Origin: Crotalaria pallida
Lineage: Eukaryota > Streptophyta > Magnoliopsida > Fabales > Fabaceae
NCBI GenBank assembly: GCA_037953625.1
Contig: CM075655.1
Coordinates: 22,772,001-22,836,000 of the forward strand
DNA: 64,000 bases
Reading direction: 5' to 3'
Shown: positions 45,036-56,169 of the stretch, piece by piece
Layout of the letters: the number at the start of each line of letters is the position of its first letter
Numbering within the stretch: the first letter of the stretch is position 1
The notes under the pieces: model-generated
What the model was told of the DNA's origin: nothing
Databases searched by the model: none
The model's input: only the letters and a program-made list of their open reading frames with translations
Translations under genes and position numbers: made by a program

Positions 45036-46551
45036 TGTTGGGATTCTGGCAAGTGTACCAGATCGTACAAGTAATATAGACAATGAAGTCCGAGTATCGT
45101 ACCCAAGGGAGTGACTATTTAATTAATTCCACCTAATTAATATTACTTAGTGAACGAGACAAATAATTTATGAATTTTTAAATAAAAACAGAAATTAAAA
45201 TAAATGACTCTTTGACAAGGGAAAAAGCGGGATGTAGTTTCAATTCAGGTTCCTAAATATTCTATAACAAATTAATTTATTTTTCTTGAATTCCGAATTG
45301 GTTTTGCAAAAGTAGAAAACGCCTAATGTCTTAGTACGTTTCCGTATTTTAGATATTAATCTCCCAATGATGTCTCAAGAGAGCCTTAAAAACCTAACCC
45401 TTAATTAAGTTCAGTCAAAACTTCTTTTTATAAAATTACCCAATTCATAGAAAACATGTCTGTGCCTATGCAATTGAACTACTTGATTAAATGACTAAAT
45501 CCTAAATTCATATGTCTATTCATAAAGGATTTTCAAAAGTCATGAAACAGCTTCTTTCATGAGAAACAAATAAGAATAATCAAACACAGAATTCAATAAC
45601 GGAAAACAAAATTAATTTATTACTAGGAATATTGAAAAGGTTCCATTCATCTACTCCTACATCCCAAGGATGGAATTAGTTCATACTTACAAGAGAAAAC
45701 ACAATAAACATGATAAAAATAATTACCATGAATCCTTGAGCTAACTCCGTGTTCTTCACAAAAACCTCCAATCCTTGTTCCTTCTCCAAGTCTCAAATCC
45801 TAATCTACTGTTATTCTATGGAGTTGTATATGAGTGTCTCTTCTTCTCTCCCTGGAATGAATCCTATTCTTCTTATTATATAGATAAAAACTAACCTAAT
45901 TTCCAATCTAATGTGATAAGATTTTTATTTAAATAAAACTAATCCTAAATCTGAATATAATATGATAAGATCCTATTAGAATAAACTGATCTTTAAGAAT
46001 CTTATCTACAAATAGAATTTATTATTAAAATCCTTCTAAAATCCCGTATTTGTGTCTGGCAGCAACTTCGGCACTGATTTTGACCCCCAAGATGGACGAA
46101 TTTGAGAAAGGCTATTTCTGCCAAAGTTGTAGATCTTTTCCTTAGTTTTAAAATGATATATAGATCACCTCATTTGGATAAGTGTATCTCAAGTTATGAT
46201 CAAAACAACAAATAGTGTCACTTTCTCGCATTTTGCGCGCCCAGGCGTGAAAATCCTGCGCTTGGGCGTGATGGCCTGCGCCTGGGCGCACTACAGTCAA
46301 CTTTTCTTCATTTTTTTTCCTTTTTTTCTTCCCAAATCAAGTACCTAACTCTCATTCTTCATTCCTTTGCAAAAATCATTGTTTTAAGAGCTTAAATACC
46401 TGAAAACAAACCAAACACATCAAAAGGTTCTAGAAATCTTATAAAGACAAAATTCCATTGTTTTATTCCAATTTACTCAAAAAACAAGCCACTTACTATG
46501 TAAAAGGGAGGCAAAAAAGGTACAAAAACATCACATATTAGACCCCAATCA
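45036..46551 (-). repeat. LTR copy 3 (5' LTR in element orientation) of the dimer
   Basis: 1516 bp; followed directly on the plus strand by the target repeat GATAT and resumed Athila gag. GC stem at about 46236-46294. Confidence 0.93.
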
Positions 46552-46556
46552 GATAT

Positions 46557-47570
46557 TCAAGAGGTTGTGTGCTTCCTGCCCTCACTATCAGATCTCAGAG
46601 CAGCTGCTTATTCAATATTTCTATGAAGGTCTCAACTTTATGGAGAGAAACATGGTAGATGCTGCAAGTGGTGGTACATTGGGAGATATGACACCCTTAC
46701 AAGCCAGGAGCAAAATTGAGAAGATGGCTTCCAACTGTCAGCAATTCCATCAAGAAGAAACAGTGATGCAATAGTTGTGAGGGATGTAAATGATGTTGGT
46801 GCAGACTCGGGCAAGGTTGAGAAGCTTGAGCAGAAAATTGATTCACTTACAACATTGGTCACACAATTGACTGTCAATCAGAAAAAGATGATACTTCCTT
46901 CTAGAGTGTGTGGCATATGCACATCCATTGACCATCCCACAGATGCATGCCCTTCCCTTCAGCAGCAACAACCGATGACCAGTGGTGACCAACCCGAGGC
47001 CTATGCGGCCAACATATACAACAATAGAGGCTCACAACAACACAATCATGACCTCTCTTCCAATAGATACAACCCTGGATGGAGGAACCATCCCAACCTG
47101 AAGTGGTCTGATCAACAACAGCAACCTTCTCCTAATGTTCCATTTCACAACACCGCTGGACCGAGTAGACCACCATATGTACCTCCTCCAATTCAGCAGC
47201 AAAGGCAACAACAACATCAGCAAGTGGTTCATCCTGCACCATCAACCCCTCCATCCAACCAACCTACCTTGGAGGAGTTGGTGAGGCAAATGACCTACAG
47301 AACCTCCAATTTCAATAAGAAACTAGAGCATCCATTCAGAGACAAGAGGCATCCATTCAGACTTTGAAAAATCAGATGGGTCAAATGGCAACTTCTCTCA
47401 ACAACTTGCAATCTCAAAATTCTGACAAGTTGCCTTCCCAAACAGTGATCAACCCTCAGAATCAGAATGTGAGTGCCATCAACCTGAGGTCAGGAAAGTA
47501 GATTGTCACACCCACACCACAACCTCACCTCAACAATGATGCTCTAGCTTCCTCTAAAGGGAAGAGCCAA
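46557..47570 (+). pseudogene. gag: Athila Gag, second part with zinc knuckle
   Basis: Resumes after the nested element: 'LCASCPHYQISEQLLIQYFY', 'GLNFMERNMVDAASGG', then a stop and frame change near 46770-46780. Continues with 'VEKLEQKIDSLTTL', a CCHC knuckle (CGICTSIDHPTDAC) and a Q/P-rich tail 'NRYNPGWRNHPNLKW'. Further frame changes occur near 47340-47370 (IQTL...NQMGQMA readable in another frame) and before the protease. Non-functional. Confidence 0.87.
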
Positions 47571-48254
47571 GTGGTAGAAGAAGGCGAGCAAGCTAGCACC
47601 AAAGAGAATCATCCAACTCAACCTTCCTCGACTTCAACCACAAGCCCTGCTGTTGTCCTGCAACCTCCTCCCGTTCCTCTTCCATTCCCACCAAGAGTAC
47701 CTCAAAACAAAAGGGTGGAAGAGGTGGACAAGGATATTCTTGACACATTCAGGAAGGTGGAAGTCAACATACCCCTTCTTGATGCAATAAAACAGATTCC
47801 AAGGTATGCGAAATTCCTTAAGGAGTTGTGCACTCATAAGAGAAGACTCAAGGGCAATGAGAGGATAAGCATGGGAAGGAATGTCTTCGCTCTCATCGGT
47901 AAACCTATCCCTCACATTCCTGAAAAATGTAAGGATCCTGGAACTTTCTCTATACCTTGCATCATAGGCAATGTTAAGTTTGAAAATGCTATGCTAGATT
48001 TAGGAGCATCCATAAATGTCATGCCTATGTCTGTTTTTAAGTCTCTTTCTCTTGGACCTCTTCAACCTACGGGTGTGGTGATTCAATTGGCAAATAGAAG
48101 TACTGCCCACCCCGCAGGTTTAATAGAGGATGTCTTGGTTCGGGTTGAAGAGTTGATCTTCCTTGCTGATTTTTACATATTTGATATGGAAGATGACTCC
48201 CCCCGTAATGCTGTTCCTATTATTTTGGGAAGGCCATTTTTGAAAACAGCCTGA
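47571..48254 (+). pseudogene. pol: Athila protease region
   Basis: Contains 'VEVNIPLLDAIKQIPRYAKF' (typical Athila pre-protease motif), 'ALIGKPIPHIPEKCKDPG', and the aspartic protease site AMLDLGASINVMP, ending at a stop after 'ILGRPFLKTA' (48252-48254). In this family DLGASINVMP is the normal form. The stop separates it from RT; the frame continues on the other side. Confidence 0.88.
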
Positions 48255-48266
48255 ACCAAGATAGAT

Positions 48267-49844
48267 GTGCATTCAGGTTCACTTTCCGTGGAGTTTGATG
48301 GCAGTGTGATCCGATTTGACATTTTCCATGCAATGAAACATTTTCCTGAGGATCACTTTATTTTCCATGTGGACTTGCTTGATGAGTTGATTGATGAACA
48401 TATGCTTGACTTTTTGCATCATGATTTTGAATTGCCATCTTTCACTGATTCATTTACTTGTCCATCATGCACTAATTCTGGATGGTGCACCACATGCATT
48501 GAAATAGCTCAATTTCTAGACTCTACTACTGCATCTGATGATTCATATGTTATAGATTCAGATTATGCTAACTCTAACCCCATATCTGTTATGCATGAGT
48601 CTGATTCACTTGTTCAGGTGCAGGCTGCTGTCCCTTTAGTTCCATCTATTATGCAGGCACCCTCATTGGACCTGAAGCCCCTCCCTCCTCATCTCAAATA
48701 TGTTTACTTGGAGGATGAGCAGAAACTCCCAGTGATCATCTCTACCTCACTTTTTGTTGATCAAGAGGAGAAACTTCTGGATGTGATAAGAAAGAACAAG
48801 AGGGCAATTGGATGGACTTTAGCGGATATTCCTGGAATTAGCCCCTCCATGTGCATGCAGCGCATTTTGTTAGAGGATGGGGCTAAACCAGTGAGACAAC
48901 CCCAAAGGCGGTTGAACCCCCAGATTCTTGATGTGGTTAAGAAAGAGGTCACCAAGCTGCTCCAAGCGGGTATCATCTACCCAATTTCAGATAGCACTTG
49001 GGTGAGCCCGGTGCAAGTTGTCCCCAAGAAGTCTGGTGTCACAGTTGTCAAAAATGAGAAGGATGAGCTGATTCCCACTAGAGTGCAGAACAGTTGGAGA
49101 GTCTGCATTGATTACAGAAAGCTCAACCAGGCGACTCGCAAGGATCATTTCCCTCTCCCCTTCATTGATCAGATGTTGGAGCGCCTGACAGGTAAATCTC
49201 ATTATTGCTTCTTAGGTGCTTTCTCTGGTTATTTTCAAATTTGCATTGCACCAGAGGACCAACATAAGACCACATTTACCTGTCCTTTTGGCACATTTGC
49301 ATATAGGAAGATGCCTTTTGGCCTATGCAATGCTCCTGCCACATTTCAAAGATGTATGATGAGTATTTTTGCTGACTTGCTCGAGCATTGCATAGAGGTC
49401 TTCATGGATGATTTTAGTGTTTATGGCTCCTCATTTGATGCATGTCTTGCTAATTTGACTAAGGTGCTTAACAGGTGCATTGAGACTAACCTTGTCTTGA
49501 ATTTTGAAAAATGCCACTTCATGGTAGAACAAGGCATAGTATTAGGGCACATTGTTTCGCACAAGGGCATAGAAGTTGACCCTGCTAAGCTGCATGTAAT
49601 ATCACATTTGCCTTACCCCTCTTGCGTGCGAGAGGTGCGTTCTTTTCTTGGTCATGCAGGTTTCTATCGCAGGTTTATTCAGAACTTTAGCAACATTGTC
49701 CTTCCTCTTTCCAAGCTACTTCAAAAGGATGCCCCATGGGAATTTGGAGACAAATGCAAGAGGGAATTTGATGAATTGAAGAAAACACTGACAACCACCC
49801 CATCAACCAACCACCTGATTGGACCCTCCCATTTGAGCTCATGA
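48267..49844 (+). pseudogene. pol: Athila reverse transcriptase
   Basis: RT with 'WVSPVQVVPKKSG', 'RVCIDYRKLNQATRKDHFPL', 'FMDDFSVYG' (catalytic MDD intact), 'HFMVEQGIVLGH' and 'FLGHAGFYRRFI'. Motif A reads FLGAFSGYFQI; the family usually has FLDGFSGY, so the first catalytic Asp appears lost. The frame ends near 49800 by a small deletion ('PSTNHLIGP' instead of an in-frame linker); RNase H continues in another frame. Confidence 0.88.
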
Positions 49845-51241
49845 CTGATGCTTCAAATTATGCTTTGGGAGCAGTTCTCTCCCAAAGGGTTGGTAAGCTG
49901 TCGCATGTGATTTATTATGCTTCTAGGACTTTAGATGCAGCACAGGTTAATTACACAACAACTGAAAAAGAACTTTTGGCTATTGTTTTTGCACTTGACA
50001 AGTTTAGATCATATTTGCTTGGTTCTAAAGTTGTAGTGTATACTGATCATGCTGCTCTGAAGTATCTTTTGAAAAAGACAGATTCCAAACCAAGGTTGAT
50101 TAGGTGGATGTTGCTCCTCCAGGAGTTTGTTCTTGAGATTCAGGATCGGAGTGGTGCGCATAACCTTGTCGCAGACAGCTTGAGTAGGACAGAGAGAGAG
50201 GATGATGCATTTCCTATCCGGGATGACTTCCCGGATGAGCAGCTTTTATCTTTACATGTTTCCCATCCCCCTTCCCAAACTCCTTGGTTTGCAGACATTG
50301 TTAATTATCTGGTTGCTTCTGTTTTTCCTACCTTGGCATCCAAAGCTCAAAGAGACAAATTAAAGAGCGATGACAAGTATTATGTATGGGAATACCCCTA
50401 TTTGTGGCGTTTTTGCAATGATCAGGTCATTTGCAGGTGCATTCCAAATCATGAGATCCAATCGGTTCTCCAGTTTTGCCATGCTTCACTAGTGGGAGGC
50501 CACCTTGGGACTCAAAGGACAGCACGAAAGGTGCTGGATTCTGGATTTTATTGGCCTACCATCTTCAAGGATGCAAGCAACATCTGCAGCTCATGTGAGC
50601 AATGTCAAAGAGCAGGAGGCGCCCTATCTTGGAGGCAACAGATGCCGCAACAACCTATGTTGTTATATGAGGTGTTTGATGTCTGGGGTATAGATTCCAT
50701 GGGCCCCTTTCCTGTTTCTTTTGGTTTTTATTATATCATACTTGCTGTGGATTATGTATCCAAATGGGTGGAAGCTAAGGCCACCAGGACTAATGATGCT
50801 CAGGTTGTTGTAGATTTTGTCAGGTCTAATATCCTTTACAGGTTTGGCATACCTAGAGCCATAGTCAGTGATCAAGGCACACACTTCTGCAATAGATCCA
50901 TGCAAGCTTTGCTCAAGAAGTATGGGGTTGTGCACAAAGTTTCGACACCCTATCACCCCCAAACCAATGGGCAAGCTGAGATTTCAAACAGAAAGATCAA
51001 GCAGATTTTGGAGAAGATGGTGAAGCTTAATAGAAAGGATTGGAGCACACGATTGGAGGATGCTCTGTGGGCCCATCGGACCGCTTACAAGGCACCCATA
51101 GGGATGTCACCCTATCGGGTTGTCTTTGGTAAGGCATGCCACCTGCCTGTGGAGATAGAGCACCGTGCATATTGGGCTGTGAAGCAATGTAATTTAGCTC
51201 TTGATCAAGCGGGTGAGGAGAGGAAGCTAAGCTACAGTTGA
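49841..51241 (+). pseudogene. pol: Athila RNase H and integrase
   Basis: RNase H: MTDASNYALGAVLSQR, 'TEKELLAIVFALDKFR', YTDHAALKYLL, 'HNLVADSLSR'. Integrase: zinc-binding region with 'GGHLGTQRTARKVLDSGFYW' and CSSCEQC, core D-D-E (VWGIDSMGPF; VSDQGTHF; NGQAEISNRK), 'LWAHRTAYKAPIGMSPY'. Reads intact until a frameshift at about 51228-51238, where a 4-base duplication ('ctaagcta') breaks the frame; a stop follows at 51239-51241. Only the join to RT and this C-terminal shift are defective. Confidence 0.9.
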
Positions 51242-51510
51242 GTGAGCTAGATGAGATCTGTTTGGAGGCCTATGAGAACTCCAAGTTCTACAAAGAGAAG
51301 ACCAAGAAGCTTCATGATAGCTCAATTTCCAGAAAGGAGTTCTTGGTTGGTCAAAAAGTGTTGCTCTACAACTCTAGGCTTGGACTCATGAGTGGAAAGC
51401 TCCGCTCTAAGTGGATTGGACCGTTTGTAGTCACCCAGGTGTTTCCTTATGGCACTGTGGAGATCAAGAGTGAGTCCACGGACAAGAGCTTCAAAGTCAA
51501 TGGCCACTGA
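51238..51510 (+). pseudogene. pol: Athila integrase C-terminus, out of frame
   Basis: Reads LSELDEICLEAYENSKFYKE, 'GQKVLLYNSRLGLMSGKLRS', 'WIGPFVVTQVFPYG', the usual Athila integrase C-terminal region, in the frame offset by the 4-base duplication. Ends at a stop near 51508; the normal continuation (LKP...) follows the stop. Confidence 0.88.
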
Positions 51511-52020
51511 CTCAAGCCTTTCCTAACTACTCCTACTTTGGATGATGCACCTGTGGAGGAGGCCTCATTGGTCGACCCCACTTTTGAACCACCATGACTT
51601 AAGGAGTCTTCTTTTCTCCTTCCTTACTCTTTTTATTGCACTTGTCTATATCTGCTGGCTGGTATATCTGTCTGGATTTTCTGGTTGTTTTACATTGAGG
51701 ACAATGTGTAATTTAAGTGTGGGGGGAGAGTAGTTTAGGTTGCATATTTTTGCTTTGATTTTTTTTAGGTTTTGCTTAGTTTTGAGCATTTTCTTGCATG
51801 TTTTTGCTTCATTTTAGTAGTGTCTTGGTATCTTGGGTCTGAATTCATGCATTTCTGTGTGCAAAGTTGCTTTTGATAATTAAGAGGTAGTAACACTGTG
51901 ATAGAATTGTCCCTTTTGTGAGGATTTGAGCCTTAATTGTGGATGGATTGCTATATATGCCACCTAATTTTCTTCATGTGTGATTGCACTCTGGATTACT
52001 TGCACTCTAGAACTTGACTT
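51511..52020 (+). other. 3' non-coding region of the Athila-like element
   Basis: T-rich, includes 'aatttaagtgtggggggaga' at 51710-51730 (PPT-like motif common in Athila/Tat 3' regions). Ends at 52020, where a different LTR starts. Confidence 0.7.
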
Positions 52021-53725
52021 TGTAAGATCTATGAAGAATGTTTTGATAAATGCCAAAAGGTTTTGAACAAGCTACAAATGTGTTGATCAAGTTCAAGCTC
52101 AACAAGCAACAACAAACATCAAGTTAAGAAGAGAGAGCCAACTCATGAAGACTTAGTTTGGTAGTTTATGTTTTATTGTTTTATCTTTAGCCTCTCAAGT
52201 CTCTTAGTTTGAGTTTGGGTAGAGTCATTAGAGGGTAGTGAATCTCTATCATAGTCATGATTATATCATATTTTGAGTATTCACTTTTCCTAAAATCAAT
52301 AGGTGGCTTAAAGGTTTGAAAGAAAAGGTTTATTTTTTGAGAAAACAAGTTTTAAGTGATTTTTAATCAAAATAATCGATTAACAGGTTTTGATAATCGA
52401 TTAACAGTATATTTTGAACTGATAATCGATTAACAACTTTTGATAATCGATTATCTTGACTTTTACTCGAGTAAATTTTTACAGGCTTACGGCATTACTC
52501 GATTAAGGCATGGTTACTCGATTAGCACTTATTTTACTCGAGTAACACGCACAGATCTGGTTTTTAAAATGCGTTTTTCGCTTCTCAAAAGCATTTTTTA
52601 ACCATTCCTAACTTTTGGGTATTCTATATAAACCTATTCCTAACCTTTGTGGTCATTACCTATCATCTAGCATCATTTTGATATTCATTTTACAAAGAAT
52701 CAAGCCACTCTATTCTCTCTCACTTTCTCAAGATCAAAGTTCTCATTTTTACATTCTTTGATCAAGAACCTTGAATCTCTCATGTTGATATTTTCATAGC
52801 TTTTGAAAGAGATTCATAGGATTGTTATTTTGTTTTCATTTGAGTTGTAATCATTGAAAAGAAGGCAAACAATCTACAACAAAGGAAGTCTTGAAGAAGT
52901 TATTCATCAAGCAAAGTTATTTGGAGGCCTTGGTGTGGCATATCATCAAGCCCTTGGAAGTCTTGTAGTGAAGCAAGCAAGTGGAAGTCTTTGAAGAATC
53001 TCAAAGCATTGGAAGTCTTGTTGTGGGGTATCGGCAAGCAAGAGAAGAGGTTAGATTAGATATCAATAGGGTTACAAGGCAAGGGTGTGGTATCTCTTGT
53101 AGGCTAGCAAGAAGGGAGTCTTGTGAGGCATTTACTTGTAATTTGAGAAACTCTAATTCCTCATAGTGAAGAATCTCTCTTGGTTGAAGAGGGGACTGGA
53201 GTAGCTTTCAAGTGGATGAAAGTGAACCAGGATAAATCACTGTGTCGTATCTCTAAACTCTCTACTCTTTACAATTCTTGTTATTAATTGTGTTCTTGGT
53301 TGAAAACCTAGAAAAAGTGTTTTTTCATAATTGATTGAATTGAATCTTAATTGTGCAAAATTTATTTGGGGAAAATCATTTTCATAACCTAGGTAATCAA
53401 TAAGAATATTGGTGTTAATCAATTCCGCTTTATCTCTGATCATATGTGTTAATTGATTGATTTTCATATTTGATTGAAAAGTGATTTTTCAATTTTAACA
53501 TTGATTAATCGAGTAATTGGTTTCAATAATCGATTAGTTTGAATTGATCATTCGGCATTAATCGATTAGTTGACTTGTTAATCGATTAATAGAAGAAAAT
53601 TTCAAGAAAATCATTTGTTTTAATCGTTTTGATTTGTTTCTTTCGAAAATCTTTCAAGGTTTCTCTAACACCTATTCAACCCCCCCTTCTAGGTGTTCTC
53701 CTAGTGTTTCCTAGTTGTTTCAACC
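52021..53725 (+). repeat. SIRE-like Copia LTR, solo or truncated
   Basis: Starts near TGTAAGATC at 52021 and ends near 53725 after a C-run ('ccccccttctagg'). Resembles 1-608 and 5063-6591 in layout ('gggactggagtagc...gtgaaccaggataaa'). Contains ATCGAT and CTCGAG palindromes near both ends (52370-52550 and 53510-53600). No matching target repeats at the ends, so this junction is recombined. End position is approximate. Confidence 0.7.
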
Positions 53726-53917
53726 ACCGATTGTAGGTACTTATGTTTTATGCATTAATGATTGATTTTCTGTCAAATCTGTAATTTGATATGAATTGAG
53801 TATTGTAACATGTTCATTATATGGTACATGAACTCTGTTGATCGTTGGATTGGACTAAAAATGGTTAGAATTGAAAATGGTGTATTAAAACCAAGATTTC
53901 AGTCTGTTCTGCAACAA

Positions 53918-54245
53918 AAGACTCGAGTATTAGGCTGGTTACTCGAGTGAAATTTTGGTAAAACAATGTATTTTGAGCAAGAACACTCGAGTACCATGCC
54001 CAGAACTCGAGTAATCGAGTGATGTATGGGATATGTTAAGGTAAACCACTCGAGTAATGCAGGGGTCACTCGAGTATTCTGGAAATGATGAAGAACACTC
54101 GAGTAACTCATGAATCACTCGAGTATTTTTATGAATTTGAAACCCAAATCCCCAGAAAGACATGAACACTCGAGTAGTCTGAAGAACACTCGAGTAATCT
54201 GGAAATAGTTCAAGAACACTCGAGTCTTCTGAAGAACACTCGAGT
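53918..54245. repeat. CTCGAG palindrome cluster in the Gypsy LTR fragment
   Basis: About twelve ACTCGAGTA-type palindromes in 330 bp, typically 'gaacactcgagta'. Same position relative to shared LTR sequence as the cluster at 12830-13160. Confidence 0.9.
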
Positions 54246-54468
54246 AATTTACCCAGAATCTTAAAAATACCATTTTTAATTCTGAATCATTTAATTAATA
54301 ATTGAATAACAATAATCCAAGGGATCTGGACTTAAAAGAAATTGATTAATATGAGTATACAGTTTGGATGACGGGATGTGCTCGGGTGGCACGTTATATA
54401 CTAACCAATTTCCTTTAAGCTTAAAAAAAGATGCACTCATTTTGGAGTTTGGACGGTAGGTCGTTTAT

Positions 54469-54698
54469 CATGTTTTGGTAACATGTGGAGGGCCTCTGGG
54501 AGTGCCAAAATGCTTGCTTGATGACACGTTGAAGACGTGGTCGGCTTAGTGGATGCCGATATGGTTAAACCGTTTGGATGACGGTCCGTTTGGATGACGG
54601 GATGTGCTCGGGTGGCACGAATTCCAAGCTTGTCGTGTACATTCTTGGTGAATGTACGAAATGTTGTATACCTAGGAATACAACGCACTGGTGAGTGC
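54469..54698. repeat. Run of eight short hairpins with different stems
   Basis: CATGTT-TTGGT-AACATG (54469), CACGT-TGAAG-ACGTG (54525), TCGGC-TTAGTGGAT-GCCGA (54541), ACCGT-TTGGATG-ACGGT (54569), CCGT-TTGGATG-ACGG (54586), GTACATTC-TTGGT-GAATGTAC (54637), GTTGTAT-ACCTAGGA-ATACAAC (54663), GCACT-GGTG-AGTGC (54685). Stems are all different; several loops share TTGG. Comparable to the arrays at 14.0 and 29.7 kb. Confidence 0.85.
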
Positions 54699-54949
54699 TG
54701 GGTTGTCAGGGATGGACGTCAGAGAGTGACATAGATTGACGGAGATAGGTTTGAGAGCTAAATTCATGCATCCTGCCATTCATTTAAATTAACTGTGATA
54801 AATGAAACAAGTGTGAGCATCCTACTTGCATTCAATAACTGCTAAGTGCTAAATGTGATTGTTGTTCATGGTTGCATATCTACATATTGTACATTTCTGC
54901 TCTATTGATTATGTGTATAGAATTGCTTACCCCTATGCCCTTGTAGGTG

Positions 54950-55420
54950 ATGTCTCGCTACATCGCTTGCATCGAGATCCGGCCACTTCCTAGTGGCACA
55001 TGGATCTATGAGGACCATCGCGCGGTGTTCGAGGGAAAGGTAGAGATTACCTTCTACCACCCGAACCTGCTGATTCGATTTTGTCCTCGTAGATTTAGGA
55101 TTCCCATCATATACACTATGCATGTACCCCCGTTTTACACATATCATGGACCACCTCCCACACGGCCAGCTCGCTCTTATCATAGTTTTCGTTTCAGACC
55201 TACCCGCTCACACACTTTTTCCTCGAGAGTCGTCCGCGAGGATACTCCCCCTTCTGATCCGAGGAGTCTAGTCAGGGTCACACCATCTTCTGACCCCGTA
55301 CCTAGTGGTAGGGTACACTCTCCATCGGATGAGATCGAGGAGGATCCCGTGGAGGATGAGAGCGGAGGAGAGCCTGTCGTTCATTCCACCGAGAGTCAGT
55401 GGAGGGATGATGATCCCTAG
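54950..55420 (+). CDS. 156-aa ORF inside the Gypsy LTR fragment
   Basis: ATG at 54950, 156 codons. Basic and aromatic start (MSRYIACIEIRPL), proline/arginine/serine-rich middle (PPPTRPARSYHSF), acidic end (EIEEDPVEDESGGE). I know no family. Directly upstream is an acceptor-like 'cttacccctatgcccttgtag'. It lies in the 3' part of the LTR, where coding is not expected. Could be chance, or an exon of a spliced LTR transcript. Confidence 0.3.
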   Translation: MSRYIACIEIRPLPSGTWIYEDHRAVFEGKVEITFYHPNLLIRFCPRRFRIPIIYTMHVPPFYTYHGPPPTRPARSYHSFRFRPTRSHTFSSRVVREDTPPSDPRSLVRVTPSSDPVPSGRVHSPSDEIEEDPVEDESGGEPVVHSTESQWRDDDP

Positions 55421-55733
55421 GTATGTGTATAGGGTGTATGATGAGGATCAGGGGATCCGATGTGGAGATGCCATGGAGGAGATTCTACTCCTGCTGCTGT
55501 TGATGAAGATGTTTCTTTTGCTACCTGGAGACTGCTACTACCATTACCACTACTACTACTGATGCTGCCAGATCTATGTGACCACCTCTAGAGTTCATAT
55601 TTTGATATGTATATATTTTGTAGAAATGCTCTTGAGAGCTCTAGGGCTATGGTTATATTATGATGTAGATCTGCTATGGACTTGTTGGACCTTGGAGACT
55701 TGACTACTGGGACTATGTATTACTTGACCTATA

Positions 55734-55734
<1 letters not shown>

Positions 55735-55776
<42 letters not shown>

Positions 55777-55785
55777 ATATATAGC
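55735..55785. repeat. (TA)n microsatellite
   Basis: TATA/TATC repeats over about 50 bp within the LTR fragment. Confidence 0.9.
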
Positions 55786-56169
55786 TTATGTTCATATTTT
55801 TAACTGTGCATAGTCCTACTCTTTTCGCTTACTCTGATAAAGATTAATTAACGGATTCGGTTGTATTATGTAAATGGTATCAGTTCCGTAAAAGAAAGAA
55901 TGGATATGCATCGTCTAATTTTACAATGTCAATACATTTTCGAAAGCATCGATGCTATCCGGATTCTTATTTTAGCAAACACCGAATTCAATACAATGTT
56001 TCAAATAATACTAATTATTCTCTCCAAGAGCTCCATATCTTGATTGTGCACCCGCTTGTAAAGAAAATTTTATTTCCACATTTTCTTATATAACCACAAG
56101 TCCATATAATTTATCAAGTAATACTTAACTATTGTAATATTTACTTGATCTGGGAAAAGGGTGTTACAT

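Larger units (their letters stand above)
37410..46551 (-). mobile_element. Tandem dimer of a Tat-like non-autonomous LTR element
   Basis: Structure LTR (37410-38924), internal (38925-41222), LTR (41223-42737), internal (42738-45035), LTR (45036-46551). Both internals are 2298 bp and all three LTRs 1515-1516 bp. One 5-bp target repeat, GATAT, flanks the whole block (37405-37409 and 46552-46556). On the minus strand each upstream LTR is followed by a tRNA-Asp-type PBS and each downstream LTR is preceded by a purine tract (TAAGTTTGGGGGTG), so orientation is minus. No pol; each internal holds one 227-aa ORF. Likely mobilised in trans by an Athila/Tat element. Confidence 0.92.
35007..52020 (+). 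mobile_element. Athila/Tat-lineage Ty3/gypsy element, split and decayed
   Basis: 5' LTR 35007-36058, tRNA-Asp-type PBS, gag from 36755, then a nested 9.1-kb insertion (37410-46551), gag resumed, protease, RT, RNase H, integrase and a 3' region with 'aatttaagtgtggggggaga' typical of Athila. It inserted in the 3' LTR of the previous element (likely target bases TTTAT, 35002-35006). The 3' LTR is missing: a SIRE-like LTR begins at 52021. Several stops and frameshifts are present. Confidence 0.87.
53726..56168 (+). repeat. 3' part of a Gypsy LTR, related to the solo LTR at 11190
   Basis: Ends GGGTGTTACA at 56168. The part 53800-54300 resembles 12690-13200 of the solo LTR ('ggttagaattgaaaatgg', 'ttcagtctgt', CTCGAG cluster). 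It continues into a hairpin array (54469-54698), an ORF (54950-55420) and a TA-rich microsatellite (about 55735-55785). The LTR start is missing. Confidence 0.75.
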
